DNA of 64,000 nucleotides from Lasiosphaeris hirsuta. Its lineage: Eukaryota; Ascomycota; Sordariomycetes; Sordariales; Lasiosphaeriaceae. Shown here piece by piece: positions 1-10,462 of this stretch. The notes beneath the pieces were generated by a model. The model made no database searches. It worked only from the letters and a program-made list of their open reading frames with translations, and was not told the origin of the DNA. Each line of letters opens with the position of its first letter. The first letter of the stretch is position 1. The DNA lies in NCBI GenBank assembly GCA_030549175.1, contig JAUKUA010000001.1:2232001-2296000 (forward strand), read 5' to 3'. Position numbers and translations under genes: made by a program.

Positions 1-69
1 TTGATAATCCTGCACCGTTCATCAGTAAGACCCCACGCCTGCGGTAAAACTAAGCCAATAGCAACATGC

Positions 70-1010
70 TTACTCTTCTGGATACTCCGGCGCTCTTGGC
101 AGCCTCGTGGAGGCTGGGCCGGGAAACTCTGGATTTTTCGTGCTGAGAATGAAAGCCCCCTTGTCCTTGAGTCCTATCTCCTTCTGCACCTCCCCAATCT
201 CCTCGGGCAATGTCAACATGTACACCAGGTGACTCTCCCTGCCGGTGCTCGTGATGGCATAGACGCCCTCCCCGACTGGTGTCGCTGCGGGTGAGTGCCG
301 CGTGCCGACCGTCTTGGTCGTGTAGTCCTCGGACGACAGAAACTCCTTCTTGAGCTGCTCGAAGGATGCGCCTGTCTTTTCGACAAAGGCAATCCACCTG
401 TCGCGGCCACTTTGAGGAAGGACCTTCTTAGGAATCGCGCACAATCTGCTGTTGGCGGCATCGCCAATGGGTCCGCTGCCCAGCTTGGCATCCTTCTCGA
501 TTGGGCGGAGGATGATGAAGCTGCGGGCAATGTCGTTCACGTCCGACGGCTCGTCGATGCCAACGCGGCCGCGGAAGAAGAAGTAGATGATGCCCTTTTC
601 GAGTATGCTTGACGGCACCGATTCAGAGTTGCCGCGGCCGTTCGGTTCAACTGCGCTGCCACCATGTTCGTGTTTCACAGAGGACGACGTGGACTCGTCG
701 TCGTGAGTATTCGATTCAACCTTTTTGTTGGCAGGCTTGTGGAGGGCGTCCCTATAACGGGCCAGCAAAGTCAGCGGGTGTTTTCAAGACGCAATCCTGG
801 GCCGCGGGCGCAGATTCGATGGACGGCATACCCCCCAATCGTCTCCTCTATCGTCGTTTGATGTTCCCTCTTATCCGACCTTTTCGGTCGCTTAGCTTCG
901 GGCTCGCTGACGGCCGTCTTGTGCTTGGACCCCGGCTGGACTTCTGATGCGGGAGGGGCACCACTGACGTCGTCCTCCTTTATGGCTTGGGAGCGGGTCG
1001 AGGTCGTCAT
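70..1010 (-). CDS. Conserved fungal protein of the family often labelled 'BTB domain transcription factor'
   Basis: Two exons, 1010-832 and 751-70, are joined over an 80-bp intron (donor GTATGC, branch GCTGAC, acceptor TATAG), giving about 286 residues. The start at 1010 opens with MTTSTRSQ, followed by a basic stretch (KRPKRSDKR) that could be a nuclear localisation signal, and then a TIEETIGG segment just before the intron. Exon 2 holds the conserved core around GIIYFFFRGRVGIDEP, with a long stretch of Ile/Leu and charged residues. From family knowledge, these small ascomycete proteins are routinely annotated as BTB transcription factors. I cannot see a clear BTB fold or a DNA-binding motif, so that function is a label and not evidence. 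The gene is complete in the window; its downstream end lies 69 bases from the left edge. Confidence 0.75.
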
Positions 1011-2646
1011 GCCGGGCTGTGTTGTTGTTTGTTCCTCGGCCAAGACGGAGTACAAATTGGTGTAGTTTTAGGAAAGGAGATTGTCTAGGGATTTCCATTT
1101 CCAGAGGTCCAAGTAGCGTACGGTCGCTGATGTCATAGATGGCGACATTATGTAGGCTTGTTTGGCACAATGAATTCCACACCGCCCCCCTTGCGTTAGT
1201 CAATCGGAATGATCCCCGCAATAATTAACGGCGCGCTTTGCCCTCCAGGTTCCCATCTCAATCTATTATCGTGATGCTTTTCCCACAAGAATGAAGTTGG
1301 GTCTCCAATGAAGGCAAATATCACAAGGTAAGATAATTGACCACACAAAGGAATTTGGAGTAAGTCGGAATCTACCGCTATCTATACTAATTGGTTACAC
1401 CGCTGGCGTCAATAATACTTTGGGGACAATTGAGTCAAACACGAAATACGAAATACGGGGTGCAGATTGTGAACAGGGTCAGCGCAGATCTTGTGAAGCT
1501 GTGGCGCCGCTGGTTGGTCACATCATATCGAGGGGCTTCTCGGCGCGTAATACGATTGAGACTCGGAGGTGTTTGGCTTCCCGGTGACTCAACTGTTCGG
1601 CTCATCGGCATCGGATTCTGAGGTGGCTCTCGGGCTCGTTATATTGATCATGCTTTGCAACCAAGAACGTCAACTTTGAGGGCTCAAATTCTCCATGTCT
1701 CAGCGATTTCAAGCTTACCCCGATTATATTATATCCCGGCCCTGTTGCCCTTGTCCTTATTGCACTGGTACAAGTTCGGACGGGTCTTGCCCAAGCAGGT
1801 GAGCCAAGTTCGATTTCATTTCGGCATGTCCAGAGTTCCCTATCAAGTTTGTACCAAGGGGAGAAATGATGAGCTCGACAATTCACTCGCCGTTCTGAAC
1901 ATAAATGCGGAAACAACTTGTTTTGCCTGGAGTAGCTTCCTTGTTGGCCTGACTCTCCCCTTCTGGAATGATTACAAAATATTAAAACCCGGGCGTCTAT
2001 TTAAGCAGTGTCAGCTAATATTTTTTTTTGGGTTATTAATAACATATCACCATCCATCAAGTCCTAGCTTTTGGTTCAGTCGACGACCATTGCAGGTACC
2101 AAGCAAGACCATTTCTTGGTTTGAATAGTAATTGACGCCAAATGACGGCTTTCCACCGAGGACGCATGCAAAAGCCGAAAGGCCCGACAAGCAGACATAG
2201 CCGGACAAGGCTATATGGCCGTGGATAAGCGCATTTGAAAAAACCACTTGTGCCCAAAAATGCCAAAATATGGCAGGATTTCAGAAACATGACACATCGA
2301 ACCAACCTACCTACCTACCTACCTACCTAGGTAACTTTATCGGGTCGATCGAAATACTAACATGATAACGAATACCTTTCCACAATTGGACTACGTTCAA
2401 GTTGCCTTCTAGGACGGGCAGCGCAGAATCGGAGTATCAGAAATGAGGCAATCAAACGTTAGCGATACCGAAGCGCCCAACCAAAGACAATTTCATATGG
2501 TTGGAAAAACTCAAAATGGTCTACTATAGTGTAAGGTATGTATAAATGTATAAGCCCCCTCCCCTCCCCTCCCCTACCTGTCTATTCCGTACTTCGCTAT
2601 GATTGCCAGAAAGAAGATACCGCTGCCCAGTCCCAGCCCCTACCGT
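1011..2646. other. Intergenic stretch with a TACC repeat
   Basis: No convincing gene was found. Short open frames on both strands lack family resemblance or good initiation context. The only structured element is a CTAC/TACC tandem repeat at 2305-2330 ending in CCTAGGTA. The sequence from 1260 to 2500 is relatively AT-rich. Confidence 0.5.
2305..2330. repeat. (CTAC)n microsatellite
   Basis: About six tandem copies of CTAC end in CTAGGTA, which resembles the TAGGTACCTA-like motifs found elsewhere between genes in this window. Confidence 0.85.
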
Positions 2647-4017
2647 TCACACCCGATAGTACGTCAGCGGTAACTCTCGGTGGTCCCGCGTCACTTTTTC
2701 CTCAAAACCAGCATACACGGATCTGGGGACCCCCAGGTCCTGCATGAGCTCGCGGAACTCGCGTCCTCGAATGACACCCAACGTCTCGGCCTCACCACCT
2801 GACCCGAAATATGCACCGTGGCCCAATGGAAGCCCTCCCGGACGTTCCGCGACGAGCAGGCGACTCATGGCCAAGATGAAGCGCGGGTCGGAGGGGCCCA
2901 GCGTGGCGACCTGGACGATATTCCCGCAAATGAGCAGCCACGAGGTGATCAGGCGGCTCTCGACGGTACCCTCCATCATGCGGAACTCGACCGTCGGCGG
3001 GCTCCTCCTCGCCCTCTCGTCCTCCTCGCCAAAGGCGCTAAAGTTGAAGCCGAGCCGCCGGAACTGCTTGCTTTCGCCAGACAGGAGCAGGCCCAGCCGG
3101 AGGTGTGACTCCGCAGCCCATATCTCGCCCAGGGCCATGTGGTCGCGGGTCGACATCTTCTGCCGAAAAGCGTCAGCCAGCGGACCTGAATCATCCTTGG
3201 CAAAGTTGTCGGCCTTGTCCGCCAGCTGTGCAAGTCTGCTGTACTTGCGCATCTCGGACCCCCACGTGTACTTGTTGTTGATGTTGGGCGACCTGGGGTC
3301 GCGGATGCTGCGCAGCCGGGGTTCGGCTAGCCACAGCAGCATGGCCAGGTTCTTGAGCGTGCTCAGCGCCAGCCGCCGGCCATCCATGCGGCCGACGTGG
3401 ATGTGCACCTCGCATGTGTAATTTGCCTCGAGTCGGTGGCGCTCGCAAAGGGCTGCAAGCACGTCGTTGAGCTGTTGCTGCGTCTTAGTATTGTCATCGC
3501 CTAGGCCACCCAGGCTGCTGCTGCTTATGCGAGGTGCTCGCCGCTTCGGCGAGCTGATCTCAACGGGAACCCAGACGTACGCAAGCTGCTTGGCGCCCGC
3601 CTCCTCGTCGGGTCCAGGTTCGGCCGAATTTGCGCGCTTCACAATCCAGTGCGTGGCCCAGAAGTCGCGCTCGGCGAGGTTCCGATCCGAGATGGCGTTG
3701 ATGGTGATGGCGTTCTGGCCCGTCGTACGGATCGTTTCTGCGATTAACTCGTACGCCTGTGTTTGGTAGGGCTGGGACGTATCGACGGACTGGATCGGAG
3801 CCTTGTGGTTTGGGTCTGGGTCGGCCGAGGCCGGGCATAGGAGCGGGAGGAGAAACTTCATCTCGACAGCCACTGCGAGGTCATCTGGTCTGTCGATCTC
3901 GTCTGGGCAGGGGAGAGGTTCGAGGTGCTGTCCTGCTAGCTTGTCCGTAATTCCAGCCGTGACAAGATGCAGCTTGGGCGGCGTTGCCGGGGGTGTCTGC
4001 TGCTGCATGATGACCAT
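2647..4017 (-). CDS. Putative amidoligase (PF12224-type) domain protein
   Basis: This is an intronless frame of about 456 residues from the ATG at 4017. The frame is open further upstream to 4284, but that stretch is not family-like. The protein resembles the fungal amidoligase domain of the glutamine-synthetase/GCS-like COOH-NH2 ligase superfamily, which forms amide bonds at the cost of ATP. Visible motifs are VEMKFLLP near residue 51, VHIHVG with His at about 205 and 207, a WGSEMRKYS segment after it, and VEFRMMEGT near residue 343, all spaced as in the family. The substrate is unknown. The first motif has Glu52-Met-Lys54, whereas many superfamily members have Glu-x-Glu there, so metal binding may differ. 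No partner gene (peptide ligase, ATP-grasp or peptidase) lies next to it. The family call is fairly sure; the activity is not. Confidence 0.75.
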   Translation of the reverse strand: MVIMQQQTPPATPPKLHLVTAGITDKLAGQHLEPLPCPDEIDRPDDLAVAVEMKFLLPLLCPASADPDPNHKAPIQSVDTSQPYQTQAYELIAETIRTTGQNAITINAISDRNLAERDFWATHWIVKRANSAEPGPDEEAGAKQLAYVWVPVEISSPKRRAPRISSSSLGGLGDDNTKTQQQLNDVLAALCERHRLEANYTCEVHIHVGRMDGRRLALSTLKNLAMLLWLAEPRLRSIRDPRSPNINNKYTWGSEMRKYSRLAQLADKADNFAKDDSGPLADAFRQKMSTRDHMALGEIWAAESHLRLGLLLSGESKQFRRLGFNFSAFGEEDERARRSPPTVEFRMMEGTVESRLITSWLLICGNIVQVATLGPSDPRFILAMSRLLVAERPGGLPLGHGAYFGSGGEAETLGVIRGREFRELMQDLGVPRSVYAGFEEKVTRDHRELPLTYYRV

Positions 4018-4859
4018 TGTAGGGTGGTGCAGCGGTACGGTATCCCTGATAGCGTCGATGGTGGTGCTGCCTCCCCGCTGATGGCTTGGGTCTTTCAAGT
4101 TGCGGTTGATACTGGTGCCGGTAGTCGAGGCAGCCAGTCCGAAAGCCAGTAGGTCCCTCACCAACGAGGAAATAAATACCAAGAGCTTCTGCAGCCTCAG
4201 GCTGCCAGCTCCCAACTGTGAATCGACGAACAGGTCAGTGAATGAAGGGCGCCTCCGCCCTGGGGCATCGTGGTTGGGCTGCATTTCGTCGTATATTCAG
4301 TCGCTGGATCCCAGCAAATAATAAAATGTATCGCTGCGGTGCAGTCACTAGGTACCTAGGGTGCCTAGCCGGAGGTTACCTGGCCTGGATTAGGTGGGCC
4401 GGTCTTGACCCGTGCTGTCAACAACAAACCCGGGGCCCCGGTAGCCAGTTAGGAGTTGGATCCTCCTCGTTGTGCTCGTGGGGGCGGACGGTAAGCTATG
4501 CGCCAAGGTGGTACGAGCGTGCTTCTTTGGACGTCGTCGAGCACGTCTGACATGGCCTGTGTAACCAGTTCGGCCGTGCAACTATGCTAGTCCCAGCAGG
4601 CGGGGTTTGGAGGAAATGCTGTGTTCCCGACTGCTTGGTTATGGGATAGCCTGGCGAATCCTGCCTAGCGCTAGAGTCCGAAGCTAGCCTGCTGCTAGAG
4701 CAGAGTGTGGGCAAGTAGATGCGGTCCTAGCTGGATGTTCCCTTTGGCTGAGAGCCGGAGGCTGCGGCACAGCCAGCACTTGATATCGGCCTAACACGGA
4801 CAAGCCCGCGGAGCTGACGGGCTGCTTGTTACAACGTTGAACCTGACATTGGTCATCAG

Positions 4860-4886
4860 CACACACACACACACACACACACACAC
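4860..4886. repeat. (CA)n microsatellite
   Basis: An uninterrupted CA dinucleotide run of about 27 bases in intergenic DNA. Confidence 0.9.
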
Positions 4887-7800
4887 GTGTTCGAGGGAGG
4901 CCTAGGGGTCTTACATGGATATGTGCGCGTATTCGCCTGGAGCTGTCAGACGCGAAGGTGTTGTGGTGTCGCTATGTCCATGTCGGGTTCGGTGACGAGC
5001 TGGGAGGGCGTGGGGCCTGGGATTTCAATCCCTTCAATAGTTGCGAAGACTGTCGACGGGAGGTAGGGGCTAGAAAGCGGTGTAACCCCAAACGGACGCC
5101 AAACATGATCCCCCCTCCGAGAGTGCCATGATCCATGATCCATGGGACAGCCGGGCCATAGTTGACACATCGGTCCGCTAGCCAAGCTTGGGTAAGATAG
5201 GTAAGGTACTTAGGACGCGCAAACTAGCCGAGGAGGTGTGATGTAGGTGCCGGCGCATCGTCGATTGAGCGATTTAACAGGGCCTCCCAGCGCCTTCCGC
5301 TGGTTGGGCGCGCGCGAGCTGGAGGCTAGAGGCTGGAGGGTAGAGGCTAGAACGGATGAAGCTTGTCTCCTTTTGGCGCATTTTGGGGCACCTGGGCACT
5401 TGCTGGGGCTCGTGGGGCCGTTTGGGGCCATTTGCAAGGGAAAAGGGAAAGAGCGGGCGAATGGGTGCAATAAGCATGCAGGCAATGGTCGCGCGTTAAT
5501 GTTCTCGACACAGTTGTAGATTTCATTCATCTGGCTCCCGGCCACACACTTTATCCCGCCCAGAGGCAGACTGGCCGCTGCACTGTCCAACGCCTTCCGT
5601 CTGTATCCAGTACCGAGCAGCACCACCCGAGCGGGTGCGGCCGGCACATACCTGGTCGCGTGCAGGAGGTACTAAGGGTAAGGTAGGTGGGTAGATATGC
5701 TGTACATACGTACCTATTTGTTGCGGGACCAAGTGGTGCAGCATTTCAACGCCCGCTGCACCGCTGCTATTGCACCATCACACTCAACCTAACCTTGGGT
5801 AGCCCTAGCAGATCGGGCTGCCAAGGCATCACCTTACACTAGGGTAGTGCTCGGGTAGAAGCACACGCAGGAAGCGATCCGATATCGTCCCCAAGCCTCA
5901 TTTTTTTCTTTTCTTTTCTTTTCCCTCCTTTCCTAGCCAAGGCTGATCGGCAGCGCCGCCTGTTTGTTTGAAACTAGTGTACGATAGATGGCACGATTAG
6001 GATACCGAGCAGCATTGTTTGTGGCGCCGGGGCTCGTCTACGGCTCGCTTATCTTGAATTTGGCTGTGTCGAGGGAATTTGCGAGGACTACGTAAAACGA
6101 TTCCTACACTGCCCAGGGAGCTGTCCGGGGAGGTCGGGTGTTTCGCGACGGGAGGTATGCCCGAACCTTACCTGCCTGGCAATACCTAGATAGGGAGCGA
6201 GGAGCGGAAGGTACACCCAACCAACTGCGGTAGGCACGGGAGGCCCGCAAGGCACCAAAAGCACCTCCCTCCTCAAGTACCTTACCATGGAAGACCAAGG
6301 AAAGAAGGACGAGGTAGATCCCGGGTCCCGGCTGAGTCCTTTCCATAGGTCGTTGATTGTTTTCAAACACGCCCCCAATCGTTGTCGACGCTCGGCAGAC
6401 AGCACCTGACCAGAGCGCAATGTACCCAAGCATGGCACTGCCGTAACCAGCAAAACCCTCTACCCACCCGGGGTACGGTACGCAGCGCACCAAATAACCT
6501 AGATCCACAAGGATCAACCGCAATTGCAACTGTCCCGGCCCTTTCTCCCACATGGCGCTGCCACCCTTGTCCCCTGTCAGGCTTGTAAGACCCCCACTGC
6601 GCCGCTATCCAGGCCTGTACCCCCTCTGCCAGCCAGGCCGCCAGGCCGCCGTCCGCCATCCGACCCATTATCTCCATATCCGTCACCGATGACTTGTTGC
6701 CCATGGTGGGAAAGGCCAGTGCTGGAACAGTCACACAGCAAACAGGAGGATCCGAGTTATCTTCCAGCAACGACGTCCTGAGAACACGCGATCACGCCTC
6801 GGGGACGGGCTAGCCTAAATAAAGGAACAAAGGCCCATATGCCGCTTGAAGGGCCAAACCGGGGCAGAGGAGCACCCGATTTGGATTCAGGCAGAATGCA
6901 GCGCGGCCTAGGAGCCGTTTTGGAGCTACGTACCTCTCTACCCGGGCTCGCTTCTGCCCTCGCCTCTGTCCTCGCACACAGCGGCAGAGGCCAATATCGA
7001 GTGTCGAGCTTTCATCTGCGATATCCCAGCCACTGCAGGACGCACCAGACGCACCAGATGCATCAGAAACTTCCCGTGCCCCCTGCCGTCTGCCGCTTGC
7101 CGATTTCAACATGCACACACATGGACCGAACTCGCTCGAGTCCGTTGCACCCGTTTCCCTCGACTACACGGCCCGCTATCGACGGCAAAGACCTGATGGC
7201 TCCGGCTAATGGACGCCTATCAAGTCCACCGTCGATGGCCTAACCGTCCACGATCCGACGCTTGCCTCGGCGCATGTCTCTGCATACGCCCCTCCATCAC
7301 CACCGTCTCCCGCCCTGTGCAAAAAGGAACAAGGTGATGCCAAGACCCGACTGGTAATATCCATCCAGGGTCGTAGCGGCATATCGCGCCAGACTGGCCA
7401 AAGGGAGATGACCGTCATGGCGTATGCATGCGTATGCATAGCATGACATAGTATTCATCTTCCCTCTACTGACTAATCTGCTAGCTGTCCTGGTGCGTGA
7501 TGTGATTCGGGCTGGCTATTCTGAGGGGACACGACCTGCGAATTTGATCCTTTGGAGACACACTGTCTCAGGTTCCGCGAGATTGCACACAGCTCCGAAC
7601 CGAAGAAGCCGGAAGCCGGAATTTGAAACATGGTGGCTATTGGATGGCATGGTAGTATCAACCGTTTCTAGCCGCCGCCCAGAGCTATTTACCACCAACG
7701 GCTGTCGTACAACTTGGATGGTGAGAGGCTGAAAGACAGCAAAAAGGAATACCAAAAGTAATTACGATTGCTCAGAGCTGCCCCAACGTGTTCAGGCCCA

Positions 7801-8368
7801 TGTAACGTCAGCTTGGGGGGCACGCGATGCGCTGACGTCTATTGGAGCCCCTCGCCACGACCTGTACCACTTGGGTGTCTTGGGTTTATGTTTCGAAATA
7901 GCATTACTCAGAGCTCGGATGGAGAAGCTCGACAATGGTACATCCGAGACCTGGTCGATTTGGGGGCTAAATGATCACCAATAGCAGGCAAGATGCAACA
8001 TGTGTTGGGCATTGACTTTATGTCACTTACAGACCTCGGAGGTTGCCACGGCTAGTATTGACTTGATACCATGTTACGGTCCCTCAACACAACCAAACGC
8101 CACCGATTACATATTACCGAAATTTACGGATATCTCCGATTTGTTCTACCATCTCACCGTTTAATCTAGAACCCAGCTCTTCGGTTGGCTTCGACACAAC
8201 TGCCTTAAGCCCGTCCCAGCTAACCCAGACAACTGTTATTATATCAAACAAAGCCAACCGTGCTGGACTTGCAGGGTCGAGAGTGAGGAGAAGAAGACGG
8301 AGTGACAATCAAACCAAATTGACCGTGCGCATGAATGATGAGAGCCGTTCGTCTCATGATTAGGGGGA

Positions 8369-8385
8369 GGGGGGGGGGGGGGGGG
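8369..8385. repeat. Poly-G tract (G17)
   Basis: A run of 17 G preceded by a G5-A interruption. Its length in the real genome is uncertain because homopolymers in this window appear prone to miscounting. Confidence 0.8.
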
Positions 8386-10462
8386 CTAAAAACGACTGGT
8401 AGTACCAGGTGGCTGGGCAGGAGGGACTGATTTCTTGAATTGGCCGCTTGACCGAGAGAACGGTATTAATTCCGATTATCTCTGCACAGGCATGTACATA
8501 CCCGCCTCATCACTTGTTCGGCAATGAGATCCATGTTGGTGCAACACAATACCTGCCGCCAACAATAACATCCAAAAGTGACATGTCTCACCAGCGCATT
8601 GATGGAGAGAATGCCGGGGCGTTGCAGAGTTTTTACCCTTGGCCAAACATGGCCGGCTACTCTATCCGGTGTAGAAGCCATCACGATCCATTGAGCCGAA
8701 GCGCCTCGATTAACACTCGACAGTCATGGATAATGTAACCATCAAGGTTCGTCGTTGCTCAAAAGCTCTGCTAGTCATGTTTGGAATCGGCCAACTCGAA
8801 TCGTTCAAGCTGACCTCCATAGCGGGTGAATCGCCTCGCAGCTAGGTTGTCCCGGTCGTTTGGTACCTACGGTAGAGTTCATAGTAAAACGCACCGACAA
8901 TGTTAGACTACAAAGGTGTTGTTGGGAGCCATTAGACGTGAGTCTCGCAAACTTGCGCCACACCCAAAAGTTCTCGGCCAAAATTACTTGACCTTCACTA
9001 ATAAGTTCCGTTCGGCCTCAGAAGGAGCGAATCTCTACCGTCTAGCAGCTGTTGGAATAATAAACAAACCGTTTCGGCATACTAATATTTGCCTGAAAAA
9101 AGAGACAATTTGGGCCTGTCCTGTCCATATTTCCAGATGACATCAGTCGGGGCTCAATTAAATCCCCATGAGCCAAGGCGGGCACTGTGAGCACATACCT
9201 TGGAAGCTTTCATCTCTACTCCAAGCCAGGATATCCATGATAGACCTGGACACCAATAACTTAAAGGTTGGGAGGTACTGCGCCGAGCACAAACTCTGAT
9301 AACTTTATCAGTATCTCAGTTTTGAGTTGTTTTAATATGTCAATTAATTTGTGAAGCAATGCTGCGGCGTCGTCATCGTAGGTGTTGCTTCCACGTGGTG
9401 CATCATCGTAAGTGTTAGTGCACTTCAAACTCAAGCTAGAACGAGAACGAGAAGAGGCTTTCCATCCAAAATATATCTAGGTAATATAGTTTACCTGGTT
9501 GGATTTTGGGCCCAAAATAATACGCTGGTGGTAGTACACTCCAACTCTGGTTTGTTTGTTAGCGCAGAACACTCCCGCCAAGAAGGATATTGAAGCTCTG
9601 ATAAGGCCTTTATCGCATAAAAAATTGGCATTCTGGCTTAAGGGGGGCATATTCGGGCTTCAATGGGGCCTTTCTGGTATCTCAAAAGGTATATTTGGTA
9701 TATAGAAGACCTTTCCCCATCCTAGCGAGGCCTTATGAAATACTAAAGATGCCTTTTCTCAAGCTGCAAAGGCGCTATTGGGGCTTCAACACCAGGGTTG
9801 TATTGTATGCTGCTGTAATAATCTTGTCGAGATAGAAACCCCAATCCATGATTGGCTGGACGCCAATTTCTGTGTGCCTCAATGACGTAATAGGAGATTG
9901 TGGAACGGAGCCTCTGGGATTCTTTTCCTCGTGACGCTTTGAATAGATACAAACCTCGCCTTTCGAGGCACCGTGATGATCGGGACTCAAGAGTACATTC
10001 CATTTTTTGGGGCAGAACACCACGTCAAAAATACCCTCGATTAACCATCTCTCAAGACTGAGGTATCATCCATCAACAAAAACCTAGACACAGAGGTATC
10101 TAAACTGTCATTATCTACATGCAGAGCAAAGCATATGGAGGTGCACAACACCTAACCACCGGCAAAGAAATGCCTCTCACAGTTATAAAGCCCAGAAAAC
10201 CCCATTCCCAGCCCGTATCTTGAGAATAAAATGCAACCGGAAACGCCAACCCGCCCTCACTCAAACCGAAGACTTGCCTTTTTGTCTTCTTCCAACGTAA
10301 ATCCACCCGCACGTATGCACAAAACTCCCGCTGATCGGACGACGGCAACGGACCATCCACCCAGCTAAACCACTCATCATTTTTGCGCTCCCAGCAGGCG
10401 GGAAAATGTACCCCGTCAACGTATTCTCAGTTAAACGACCCCCGATTCCCGTCTCTAGAGAC

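Larger units (their letters stand above)
4018..10462. other. Long gene-poor region
   Basis: Over six kilobases hold no gene that I can support. Open frames here are short, overlap on several strands and look random. Visible structure: a CA dinucleotide run (4860-4886), TAGGTACC-like motifs near 4350, 5195, 5665, 6165 and 8860, and a G17 tract at 8369-8385. The section from 9150 to 9750 is AT-rich. It could hold non-coding transcripts or decayed elements, but nothing identifies them. Confidence 0.45.
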
